Origin: Hansfordia pulvinata
Taxonomy: Eukaryota > Ascomycota > Sordariomycetes > Xylariales
NCBI GenBank assembly: GCA_006538405.1
Contig: BJKQ01000012.1
Span: 283,001-347,000 of the forward strand
Length of the DNA stretch: 64,000 nt
Direction of reading: 5' to 3'
In this document: positions 1-11,395 of the stretch, in pieces
Layout of the letters: the number at the start of each line of letters is the position of its first letter
Position numbering within the stretch: the stretch's first letter is position 1
Notes under the pieces: generated by a model
What the model was told of the DNA's origin: nothing
The model's input: the letters and a program-made list of their open reading frames with translations, nothing else
The model's database searches: none
Translations under genes and position numbers: made by a program

Positions 1-2809
1 GCAACTGTTGGAGTGGGCGCGTCTTTTCTTAGCGACAGAAGACCCGCACCACTGCAGTCGGCGGCGCGCCCGGCAAGATGCTGGTAGCCGGGTGCCGCCC
101 TGCCCATCCCATGTTCCCTCACCCACCTGGTATGCCAGCCACCCCTACTCGTACGAGTACCCAGTCCCGCGCCGGGCTGCGACCTGGAACTTGGATGTGG
201 TACTCCGTCGATATGCTGACGTACTGCGGCTCTGTAGGTATCGGCCAGATATACTCGTATCCAATGGATAGGTACTGGACTCACGTATCCACCCGCCACT
301 TGGCTTGTGTTTCCAATTTTCTCTGCTGGCCCCTGTGCCCCTCCAAGCCCCATGTCCTCTCTGACCCGGGCCCCTTGAGCGGCACCAGTGTCCCGTGCCC
401 TGTCTGTTTTCGTGCTGCCAACGCTTGCGCGTGCCCTGCCCGTACTCATCCTCCCGTGCTCCGTCTCCTCCCGTTCACACGGCGCGGCGAGCGGCGTCAG
501 TCTCACCCTAGCACCCGCCTGGCAGGGCCCTGAGATGGCGGCTGACGCCTGTCCCAAGACCCGGCCTGTAGCCATGCCTCAGCCCGGCGCACGACACACC
601 GCATTGCTTTGCCCCTGTGTCCTCTACAACGGTTGTCGTGTGGTGTCACAAAGCTCGTACCCCAGAGCCGGACGCTCACGCACGAACCCGCCCACTCGTG
701 CCATCCTCAGAGAGTTCGCCGCCATCTGAACAGACACGCCTGGCTCTCCACTCACGGCCCAGGAGCCAAGGACGCAAGAGCCCTAATACGCTAAGGTCGC
801 ACTCCGAGACCCACCCGGACTGACCTCGATGCATGAGGCATGTGGGTACCAGGTCCAAAGGGAGTTCAAGATCCCAACGGACTCTGCTGGGCTGCGGGTG
901 ATAGGCGCCGGCCCACACTTGAAGGGGCCGGCCTGCGTCCACGGACGGGACGGTCCTGCAAAGAGTGCGCTTCGCGGTCAGGAACTCAGCGGTCGTGCAC
1001 CGCAATCGGTGAGCCAGCCATCCTTTCGCCGTACAGCTGGGCGCTGCATCTGCGGATTTGTTACCAAGATGGCACCGGTCGATTCAGATTCTGGGCTATT
1101 CACCATGGGGGTGAGCGACGCCCATGATGCGGAGGAGGAGGTCGTTCTGCTCGACGTTCGAGTACTCATAGTGACTGTACGCGGAGGTGGCAGCGCCGGT
1201 GCGCGGGGTACGGTAACTAACTCAACGAGAACCAATGGACGGGCTCCGGTTGATGGTCGTGACCCGTTCTCCATATCTCGACGTGCCCATGCGTGTGGCT
1301 GAGGGCACGCTATCTTCGTATGCGTACACGTTGGGTACGTATGTTTCTCATGGCCGTCACGCCAGTCTCATGAGTCCGAGGAGCCGTGTCTCTGTTAATG
1401 AAGTTGGGGGCGACCGTGAAGGATGAGTGCCTCAGAGCAAAAGGGGTGAGGGTGCACAAGGGACATGAAAACCCAGCACTTTCGCCTCACGAGAATGACC
1501 CGCGCCGCAGCTTGCTGAGGTGGCCCAGCAGCGAGCAACTCTAGCGCTGGCTGGATCGGAGCAACGGAGGCGGAGGCGGAGGCGGAGACAGTGGCGAACA
1601 AAGAAACGCAGAGGGGCTAGGCTTGCGGACGGCGATGGTGAGGTCGGTACTTCAAGGTTGAGCTCTACCTCGCATGAGACAGGGTAGACCGTGTTTAAGG
1701 GAGGAGAGGCCGAGTGTAGATGAAGGCGTGGGGGGTGGGCGGCTTGAAGATCGAATCATTACTAGAGGCCACCTTGAGTCGTGGGCGTGTCCGCGGTTGT
1801 GACGAGCACTCTGTGGCGGTGACGAGGGTTCTGCACGTACTCGTACTGAGTGAGCGAGAGGGCCAGGGCGACGGCGAAGGCGAGGGTGCTCGGTACTCGG
1901 TAGGGCGCCGCGTGGGTGCATGTGTGGCCGTGCGTGCCTGGTATCATGACGGTGCTGGGCGAAATGACAGTAGGGGTGAGGCCTGGTTGCCCATCATTCG
2001 TCGGTTGATGGACGGGGTTGAATCAAATATGCGCAGAACAGGACGGGCGGGCGGGCAAACCTTGCAATGGGGTCGAGACGCGCTCCTGGGCGGATGCGGT
2101 ACGTACCTCCTTGGCGTCGTCGAAGATTGAATCCCATCGTCCCGGCCACAGAGAAGAAGCCTCGCCAGTCTCTCTGGTCCAGCCACCTGTCTCATTTGGT
2201 GTTTCTGCGTCTGTTTCCCCGTCTGTAAGACCGTCTGCACGTTTTTCGGCCATGTATCTGCTCGTTCTCGGGCTCGAGGTCCTCGATGATGAATGAAATC
2301 GTCTGCCCTTGAGCGTCGGCAGGCTTTTCCAGCAGAGGGGCCAATCGTTCAATCCCCGAATCGGCTGGCTCGCCCAGGTGGCACCCCTACCACGTTAGTA
2401 TCCATCTGAGCTCTAAGAGGTATGCGTAGGTGCTGATGGAAGTACCTGAGCTGGCGCTCATAGTAGCTGTACCGGCTGGTCTGACGGGTCTTCCCCATTT
2501 CTCTAGGGTCCAAGAGCCATTTTAAGCGACATGTAGGTACATGAACTTGATTAAGCATCGAAGGCGCATCAGCACTACTTGCAGATTTAAGGGACGAGAC
2601 TTGCTGACCAGCTGGGCAGACGGCGCGATCGCCCCTTCTGCAGGTACCTCTCATACTTTCCCCGGCGTCATCGCGTTTCCGAGACAGACTAGAAGTATGG
2701 TGCCAGCCCGTTCACCAGGACAGGGACCTGGAGCGAGAGGGAATGGAATACTCGCAACTGCTCGGCCAGCTGCTCGCAAATCCTGGTCGGCATCGAGGCA
2801 GAAACCCCC

Positions 2810-2840
<31 letters not shown>

Positions 2841-3892
2841 ACACACACACCCCACAGCTACTGCTGTTGCAGGGAAACCCACTGAGGATACTCGAGAGCA
2901 TCGCTCGCTGCGCTGCGTTGTCGGCAACCGGGCTAAGATCGGTCAAGCTGGGTTGTGCTCGCAGGTTGCTTCGTTTCCACGCCCACGGGTGGTGGGAGAG
3001 AAAAGCTGCAGACAGGGCGGGAGACTGCTCGGGACTCGTACCTTGCTGGTGCCACCTTGCACCCTGGGAGTGTCCGCAGGCCAAGCCGTGCTGGGCTGTG
3101 TCGCCCAGGGCTAGTGGAGGTACGACACCGCTACCTCCACTTGAATTGGATGGCCGGACGTCACGCGTCAAAGTCGTCACCGTCGCCGCAGAAGCGCGCA
3201 GAGACAGTGCGGCGCTCGCACGCTTGCAGCTTGTACCCTCCAGGTCTTCTTCAAGTGTCCCCCATGCCTGACATGTCCTCCAGGTCCCGCCGGCGCTTGC
3301 CCGCCTGCCCGCGTGTCTTCGCAGCTCCGGTCGACGAATGGGCACCTACCAAGGTCTTCCCCGTCTTGACGAAGTACATCTGGGGAGGCGCGCCCCGTAG
3401 AGATGGGCGCGGTACTCGTACACCAGATGGATCTGGACGAACGCAGCCCGATAGAGTTGAGAGCAAGTAGCCCACGGAGCACGTACCCAAGGCAGATACC
3501 CCCCCGGTAAGGTACATACGTATGCATGCACCTGGGCAAGTGCCCCCCCAGGGCTTGGATCGGGATGTGCCCACCTGGATTGGATACCTACCTCCGTCCT
3601 TAGCGGGAGCTGGTGCTGGCCCTGGCCTTGGCTGCTTTGCGGCCGGGCCTCTCACCAACGGCACGGGCACGCACGTCTTTCTCCATCTTCATCTTCTCGT
3701 GTGTGCGAGGACGGTGATTTCCTACCTGCTCGCCTGCTTCCGCTTCCTCGCCAGCGACGACCTGCTCGCCAGCCTCGCCTACGCCCTCGCTGTCGCCACA
3801 GCGCGTCGTCTCGCTGCCTGCTCTACTGCAGCTTTACCCTTGCCCGCCAGCCACCACCGTCCGGGGCCTGCAGCCGTCCTGGACTCGCGACC
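1..3892. other. Gene-free region upstream of the WD40 gene
   Basis: I find no coding region here. The open frames are short, overlap on both strands and show no recognisable protein. The stretch holds a palindromic TACGAGTAC-type site near 146-160, isolated ACTCGTA half-sites (about 250, 1165, 1835, 3413) and a compound C/AC microsatellite at 2805-2850. The last 250 bases before 3893 are C/T-rich, as expected of the promoter and 5' leader of the next gene. Confidence 0.6.
2805..2850. repeat. Compound microsatellite C22 followed by (AC)12
   Basis: A run of 22 C residues (2805-2826) passes directly into about 12 AC units (2827-2850). It lies in non-coding DNA. Run length is likely to be unreliable in any sequencing technology. 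Confidence 0.95.
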
Positions 3893-6581
3893 ATGAAGGA
3901 GTACCTCGACTCGGACAGAGTCAATTTCTTGATTTGGAGGTACGCCAGCACGCCCACCTCTCTGCCCTTATCTGCTCCCGTCGGCCTCTGCCCTCTGCCT
4001 GGGCCCTCCACCTCATCGCCCTCTCCTCGTCTGATGTCCGCCGCGCCGTTGCCTTTCGCCGGCTGCGCCCCTCGCCGGAGTCTCGATTTGTTGACACGCT
4101 CGCAGGTACCTCATAGAAGGAAGTGCGTCTTCTCCCTCTTCCACCGCCCGCAGACGCTTGCGCATAGCAGCCTGCCGCCATCTGTAGATCGCGGCGCCTC
4201 TTGACGGCGACCGCTGCATCTGGAGATGCAGGCAAGGATGACGGCGACGTCGCTTGGCCTGGTCCATGACTAACCTGCTTTGTGCCTGCAGACTATCGCG
4301 AGACGGCGGTCAAATTTCAGAAGGAGTGGCGCGTGGCGGAGCCTCACAAGAACTTTGACTTTGCCCACCACGTCAAAAGCCATGCACTGGTGCAACTTAT
4401 TAACAAAGGCCTCATCTATGGTGAGCTGGAACGACAGTATGCGGAGTCTCGACAGGTACGTATGGCCGCGCAAGCCTGCACCACGCCAAAAAAACCAGGC
4501 CCTTGATTCCCTGCCCTTGCCCGCCCGCACGCCCAACCCGAAGCACGGTGCCGTGTGCGTCACCCTCAATGGTGGCCCTTCGCCCTCTGGATTTCGCCGG
4601 CCGCCCACGCCGCCACCAGCCCATAATTTCATATCGACGCGCACTTGATCGCAACTTAGCCATTGACATTGTACGCAGGCTCCCCAGGACGAGGCAGCAG
4701 CCGCGGCAATGGCCGGGGCGATGCAAGTAGGGGTGTTCGGTCCACTGGAGGCCCTGCCGTCATCCCGGACGCCACTACTGAAGAGGCAGCTGGAACAGCA
4801 GCAACAAGTACAAGAAACAACAGATGCATCCATCACAGCGCCGCCGGCACCGCCTCCGCCGGCAATCGCCCCGGGGACGGCTGGAAACGAGCAAGAGAAC
4901 AGCCGCAAGCGACCCATGGACCGCCAGCAGCAGCAACCACTCACAAACGGCGGCTCGCGCTCACCGGCCAGTAAGCGGCCCCGCCTGAGCAACGGATGCG
5001 AGAATGGGGTGGACGCCGCCACAACGCCGATGGAGATTGACAGTCAGGACAACCACGCCTACCCTTCCCCGCTCGAAGGAGAGCAGGCGACGTCGCCGCC
5101 GCCACGGACGGATGGACCTGAGCAGGGCACGCAAATCGAGAAGGTCGAGGAGCTGGCCACCGAGACAACATTCGTGCCGCTGGGGTCGCGACCGGCCACG
5201 GACGCAAGCCCAGGCAATGCTAATGGCTCGTCACCGCCTGGGGCCTCCGCGGCTGTGTCGCAGACCAACGCCAACGCCAACAGCGAGGGTGCGCCAATCT
5301 TGCTGCACTGCCAGTGGAACCCCCGTGATCCTAACCTCTTGGCGGCTGCTGGTACCGACGCGCTAGCCCGCATTTGGACCGTCTCGCGTGGGCCGCCGGC
5401 CGACCCTGCTTCGAATCACGTGAATGGCTCCGTGGCCGCTGACGCAGGGTCCGGACCCAGCTCCGCGCCAGCCGAGGGCGCCATCGGCATAGCCCCCCAG
5501 TTCCACAACCTCATCGACGACGACATCCCGTCCACGGCCACCGTGACGGCCATGGCCTGGAACTCGGACGGCACCGTCATCGCTGTCGCCACCGATTCCG
5601 ACGAGAAGGGCCGCCTCACCCTGTGGAGTGCCGAGGGCAGTCACCTGCACCATTTCGAGGTCCCGGAGCCGCCCATTATCAAGATCGTCTGGAACCCTAA
5701 CAACAAGGCGATTCTGGGCATACTGCCAGACAGTGACAGTGGCGGCTCTCTTATTACGGTCTATCACGCCGCGGACGCCAACACCATGTCGCATTATCTT
5801 GCGCGCCACGACCTCCAAAACGAACCCCTGGATGCCGCCTGGATCAGTGACACCGAGTTCATTGTCTGTGGAGGCGACCTCTTGGCCACTCTGTGCTGCA
5901 CCGACACTGGCATAGTGGAGAGTCAAAGGTTCGAGACGCGAGAGGGCGACAACTTGACGAAGGTGCAATTTGACACAAAGGCATCGCTGGCCGCCACGTG
6001 CGGCGACAAGGGCTTCATAGACGTCAGTATCTTCCTTTGATCGAAGCTCGTGGCTCATGGCTAACAACCATTTTAGATTTGGAATGCCGAGGGCAAGAGA
6101 CGAGAAATAAGCGCTCACGTCGACGCCGTGACAGCACTCACGTGGCAGTCCTTGCAGGGGCCCAGCAAGCCTGGAGAGCGGCTCTTGGCCTCTGGTGGCG
6201 AAGACGGGGCCATATTCGTTTGGGATGCTCTCGCGTCGGACGCCAAACCAAAATGCTCCATGACGATGGGCTTGCCTATTGTCGCTCTCTCCTTCACCCC
6301 CGACGGGGCTTTCCTTGCGGGTGCGACGAACGAAAAAATACTGATTTGGAAAGTTGGAGACCACGGGATACCGCGAGCCAGTTGGAGCCGTGTGCCCCAT
6401 CCTGGATGGCTGAGCCCCAGAATGAATCCCGAGTCGGACGAGGAGGACGAACACTGTCTAGGTTGGGACTCGACAGGCCACAAGCTGGCCTATGGCGTAA
6501 ACAGCAGGGTAAGTGTTCTTTCCAGGCACATATCGGACTTACGCTAACATGACGAAGCTTGCTGTGATCAACTTCCGGTAG
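3893..6581 (+). CDS. LisH/WD40-repeat protein, SIF2/TBL1-type corepressor subunit
   Basis: Six exons are read as 3893-3939, 4106-4122, 4292-4455, 4679-6022, 6077-6508 and 6558-6581, giving about 675 aa. Phases agree at every junction, including a 17-nt second exon that completes the LisH motif (YLIEGNYRETA). Residues 1-35 form the LisH dimerisation motif. Residues 80-280 are low complexity, with polyQ, polyP and a basic SKRPRL segment that could act as a nuclear signal. WD40 repeats run from about residue 283 to the end (for example CQWNPRDPNLLAAAGTDALARIW and GEDGAIFVWD). LisH plus C-terminal WD40 is the architecture of yeast Sif2 in the Set3 histone-deacetylase complex and of metazoan TBL1, so a nuclear chromatin-repression role is inferred. 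Other LisH-WD40 proteins cannot be fully excluded. The reading frame is intact. Confidence 0.88.
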
Positions 6582-7574
6582 CCGCCTGGCTATCATTTCA
6601 TTTGTCATGAGACAGGATAATCTTGTTGGATCGAAACATCACGGCCAGGCACCGGGTTGGCTACGGCGCGGGCCATTGGGGTCGCCCTTCCAGCGGCTGG
6701 CGCTTACGCGACATCGAAAATCGACTACAAATCGGTACTGCGAGCGACACATGCCGGCAAGAGAATGGAAGATCTTTGGAAGATCTGCAGCTTTGCCGCA
6801 TATCTTCTTTTCCGAATAGATCTGGCACCCGTGGAGAATAGGTGACAAGCACCTCATGACGGTTCGAGTTCTTATCACTCGCGCATCCCCAAGAGCGGGG
6901 GGTTGATTCTATCCTGACCAAGCGAGGTGCAGCTTGTGGTTGATTTAGCGCGGGTAGGGTTCGTGCGAATCATGGAGTGTGGCTTGGGAAGCGTCTGGAC
7001 CCGACCATACGAAGCTACTACCGAATACACGGGAAAGGTTGAGTTGAGACTACGTGTCACGGGAAGGGGGGGGGGGGGGGGGGGGAGGGCGGGAGACTCG
7101 GGTGTCCAAAGTGGCTCTGGTCTTGGCATGGGCTGTGGGTGTTTGTACGGATATAAATGGGTGAGATGAGGCTCATGCATTGATTGCCATTTGGGTTGCG
7201 GATTACCAAGTCAGGCGTTCCGGACTTATGCGGCGCAAATGGTCCTTTGACCCTGTATATCACTGGCGATGGCCTGGGCGTCCATTTGGACTAAAAAAGA
7301 AGCATTCGAAACTTGACGGATGATGCGCGATGCACTGTGTGAATGAGGTGGGCTATTCGATGCGGATGCAGCAGCTTTCAGGTACGATCTTGAAGTCCAG
7401 TCGCCGTGTTCACGAAAGATAGGACTTGTCGGCCGACAGCCCGTTGGGCGACTTTTCTGACTGGCCATGCCGCCGTTCATAGGGAGTTCAGCCATCGCCA
7501 CTGTCACCCTCACCTCTCGGTCTCTGCTTTCCGCTCGTGGTTTCCCCTCTTTCGGCCCCTTTACGCTCCTGTCC
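6582..7574. other. Intergenic region between convergent genes
   Basis: This is the 3' flank of the WD40 gene (+) and of the ligase gene (-). I see no supported gene. A G20 run lies at 7066-7085. Confidence 0.6.
7066..7085. repeat. Poly-G tract, about 20 G
   Basis: An uninterrupted run of G in non-coding DNA, with no coding context. Its length is probably approximate. Confidence 0.95.
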
Positions 7575-9991
7575 TCACAACCTGGCCGCGCGCTCGGCGC
7601 GGCGCTCGCGCAGGGCACGGTCGCGCAGCTCGCGACGCAAGAACTTGCCGACGGCGCTGCGGGGCACAGCGTTGATGAAGGCGACGCCGCCGCGGAGCTG
7701 CTTGTGCGGGGCGACGCGGGCAGCGACGTAGGCCTGGATCTCGGATGCCGTCACTGGCCGTTGCGGCGGTGGTGGAGGAGGTGCTCCTGTGTTTTTCTCC
7801 TTCTCTTCTTCTTCTTCTTCTTCGGCGGCAGCGACGACGACGTAGGCTCGGGGCAGGTCGCCCGCGCCCTCGTCCTCGTCCGGCACGCCGACGACGGCGG
7901 CCTCCTTGACGCGGGGGTGCGCGAGGAGGAGGGCCTCGAGCTCGGCGGGGGCGATCTGCTGGCCTTTGTACTTGAGGAGTTCCTGGGTGGGAGGGGGAAA
8001 GATGTGGTTAGTGGAGGGAGTGGGGGGAGGGGGGGGGGGCGTTCGTTGTCCGTCTCTGTCTCCTTGTATCCCTTTCTCATGATATAAATAAAAAGGGGTG
8101 GGGGGAGTGCGGAGGACAAAACTCACCTTCTTCCGGTCCACGACGTATAGCTTGCCGTCCTCGCGCTCGACGCCAATGTCGCCGGAGCGGAACCAGCCGC
8201 CGTCGCGGTGAAGGCGGCGGCGGTGGCGCGCGGGTTGGCGAAGTAGCCACGCATGACGACGGGCCCGCGGACCAGCAGCTCGCCCTCCCGGCCGGGGAGC
8301 ACGTCGACCAGGTTTGCGGGCCTGCCGTTCTCGTCGTCGTCGTCCGGATCGACGAGGCGCACCTCGAGCCCCGGGAGGACGCGGCCGATGCTGCCGGAGC
8401 AGTCGTCGCTCTCGCCGGGGGGCACGGCCGTCACGGCGCCGGTGGTCTCGCTCAGGCCCCAAGTCTGGCCGAGCATCGTCGTCGTCGTCGTCGTCGTCGT
8501 CGGCCCAGCCTCGCGTCGGCGCTGCGCTGCAGGGCGCCGTCCATGGGGCGGCTCCCGTGGCGGCGGCGGCCAGGCTGGCGAAGTGGTCGGTGACGTCGGG
8601 GGACTTTGCGATGCGCAGGTAGACGGAGGGGACGGTGTAGAAGGCGGTGATGGCGTGGCGGCGGGCGTGGCGCAGCAGGGCGCGCCACTCGTAGCGGGCC
8701 ATCCAGAAGACGACGCCGCCGGCGTACTGGGGCCGACCAGGTAGCCCCAGAGGCCGGCGATGTGGCTGACGGGGAGGTGGGCGAGGGCGCGGTAGGGCGG
8801 GGGAGGAGGAGGAGGAGGGCCGGCAGCAGCAGCAGTCTCCTCCGCCAGGGCGAGGGCCGCCCGCCCGACGACCGAGGTCAGCACCGTCTCGGCCACGAGG
8901 TTGGCGTGCGACAGCATGACGCCCTTGGGCAGGCCCGTCGTGCCGGACGACCACAGGATCACCGCAAGGCTGTCGCGTAGCGCGGCCGGGTCGGTGATTG
9001 GCGTCCAGCGCAGCCTGCCCCCCGTTGATCCGCGGTGGAGGATGTTCTTCTTCTTCTTCTCCTCGTCGCTGTCTATGCTAGCATCTTGCTCAGCTCCGCC
9101 GCCTCCGCGGACAAACTCGTCGTCGTCGTCCAGCTGCCGCAGGCTCCACCGCCCGGCCCCCGAATCGAGGACGAGCACGCGGGACCGGGGCACGCCCGCC
9201 TCGCGCGCCGCCGCCGCCGCCGTCCCCGCGTGCCGCCGCCCGCACACCAGCACGCGCGAGCGGCAGGCGTCTTTTGCCGCCACCGCCACCCCGAGGCAGG
9301 CGGCTGTGTTCCCATCTTTTCCGCCGCGCCCTCTCCCTGTTGCTGCTGCTGCTGCGGGCCCCCTTGACTCCTCTTCTCGGTGGGGGCAGGGGCAGGGGCA
9401 GGGGAGACGCCGAGCGAGAGCTGGCGGGCGAGCTCCGCGGGCGTGGACGACGGCGAGGCGGCCGAGTAGACGCCGCCGGCGGCCAGGACGCCGTAGAAGA
9501 GGGCGGGGACGAGGATCTGGCCGTCCGTGATGACCGTCACCACGTCGTGCTCCCTCCTCTGCTGCTCTTGCGGAGACGACGACGACGACAATGAGGACGG
9601 CCTCACGCCGAGCCGCTCCCGCAGCCCGTGGGCGACGCGCTCGGCCTGCTCGCGCAGCGCGCCCTTGGTCAGCGCGTTGCGCGGGTCGTCGGCCTCGGCG
9701 TGCAGCAGGGTGTCCTCTGTGGCTAGGCAGAGGGGGGAGTCTGTTTTTGTTTTTTTTTCCGGCCAGTCAGTCAGTCAGACAGTTTTTTCTTTTTCTTTTC
9801 TTCTCTTCGATGACGGGGAGGGGTTGTTTCTTCCTGGACACAAGCATCCCCGTGCCAGAAGAAAGGAAGAAAGGGGGAATATATTGAAAAGGGGAAACCA
9901 AATGCTGACCGAATAGCAGACTGCAGAGATCCATGTTGGGCAGCTCGACGTGCCTCAGCGCCGGGTCCGGGTGAGTGTAGATGCGCGGCAT
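7575..9991 (-). CDS. 4-coumarate-CoA-ligase-like acyl-CoA synthetase, five apparent single-base losses
   Basis: ANL-superfamily adenylating enzyme, expected to activate an aryl or fatty acid with ATP and CoA. Exons on the minus strand are 9910-9991, 8127-9716 and 7575-7982. Visible motifs are the P-loop SSGTTGLPKGV, the core GQTWGLSETTGA, GELLVRGPVVMRGYF, GWFRSGDIG, DRKKELLKYKGQQIAPAELE and a C-terminal GKFLRREL carrying the catalytic Lys. The frame is broken at about 9311-9313, 8729-8732, 8545-8548, 8502-8506 and 8207-8208. Each break is explained by one missing base in a C or G run, after which the total is 695 codons exactly (about 694 aa). The C-terminus AARL matches the PTS1 consensus, so peroxisomal location is likely. 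An ACG repeat encodes poly-Thr next to the core motif. The breaks are more likely sequencing error than pseudogenisation. Confidence 0.82.
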
Positions 9992-11395
9992 GGCGGTCGC
10001 GTGGTCCCCGTGGGCTATTCTTCTTGCTATCCTGGTGGTTTGCTACGTTGGATAATCAGGGATAAAATGTAGGTATTGGGGACAGCACGTGGGGAGTTCG
10101 TCGAAACTCGAGTTCACCTAAAGAGGCCAGCCGACGCGGCGGTTCGATCGAACGTGTGAGTGAGTGTCTTTGCTCTTGCTCGGACACCGCTGCCTGTCGC
10201 GGTGATGTGTGTCTCGTGCTCGAGAAGCGGTTCGACGAGACGCTTCCCGGGAAGAGAGCCAGCTGCCCGCATGATTTATATCGCCCTCGTTGGCTGCCGT
10301 GAGGGGTAGCCGAGGCAGGGGCCCTGGCTTCCCTCTGTGCCCCCTCTCCCCATCAAATAGATGCCCGCTCGCCATCATCATGTAAGCATGCAACGTCGCG
10401 TCCACGTTACTACTCCAATTCTGGTTCGGGATATGTGTGGGCGGGTCCAGATCACGACCTCTGCTGTCCGTGGCGGCGGCGCGCGTGTCCTTCTCTGGAC
10501 CCCTTGAAAAGAGAGAATCGAGAGAAGTCTCACTGCCGAATCGAAAGTGTAAAAATCGAGTGCGCGCGAAACTTGGATACCGGGGATTCTTGTCTCATGT
10601 CCATGTCGCATGATGCTCAGGACGTAATCCTCATGTGGAATATTTGACCAAAAAGGGGGGGCACTGCTTCCCGCTGCTTGCTGTCCCGTTCGCAGCTTCA
10701 GACGTCGTGCTGCAAGAGTATCGGTTTTTCTGGAGCTACAACTGACATGACGAAAGCAGGATAACTCATGCGTCTGCAGACCGATCATTCAGAGTTGCTC
10801 GACGGGCTGTTCAGCTGACAGCATTCGCAGCCTGCGAGTCTTATCACCGCGGTCTTCTATCGAGTAAGTAAACAACTGCCTGGTGGTCTGCTGGCTCCGG
10901 TAGGCGAGACAGATGGTAGAGGGAGCAGTCTTCCCCGACTCTGGCCTTTTCTCTTCTTCTTCTTGCAAAGGTGGGGGTTGCAGAGTAAGGCCACAGACGG
11001 TTCGTGCAAGTGCCTCTCGCGCCCCCTTATCGTTCTGGGCGTGATTTGATCATCAACGACGTCGGCTGCCTCGCGCCCCAGTTCTATTTCATAATGATAT
11101 TCCAGTTCTTCATTGTGCAACTCACTCGGGCGGTGGGAACGTGGCGACTGATCTGAAATCCTGAATCTTTGATGAGGAAGATCTATCGGATCGATCTGGA
11201 TGTCGCTCGCGCGTCGGTCTGTCTGTCTGTCCGTCCGCCCGTCCGCCGAGTCCCTGAGCTTTCCGTATATTCGTCTCATTTTGTCTCGTCCCGGGCGAGG
11301 GCGGGGTCAATACTGGAAGTAGACAACCACATCGTCGTCGTCGTCATCATCATCGTTGGCAGGCCGAGCTCGATACCCGTCTTGAGAGCCGCAGA
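9992..11395. other. Gene-free region, left part of the 8-kb gap
   Basis: It begins with the presumed promoter of the minus-strand ligase gene. I see no supported gene; the longest frames (about 136-140 aa) have no recognisable content and lie opposite each other. Confidence 0.5.
10274..10281 (-). promoter_or_regulatory. TATA-like element upstream of the ligase gene
   Basis: On the minus strand this reads ATATAAAT about 285 bases before the ligase start codon at 9991. It is a plausible core promoter element judged from sequence and distance only. Confidence 0.35.

Noticed and set aside
5363..6454. A 363-codon minus-strand frame opposite the WD40 gene
   Set aside because: No recognisable domain; the plus strand carries WD40 repeats with correct splicing.
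7575..9991. Calling the ligase, and likewise the esterase, GMC and factor genes, pseudogenes
   Set aside because: All breaks are single-base losses, mostly in C/G runs, motifs remain complete and whole-codon totals are restored; sequencing error is simpler.
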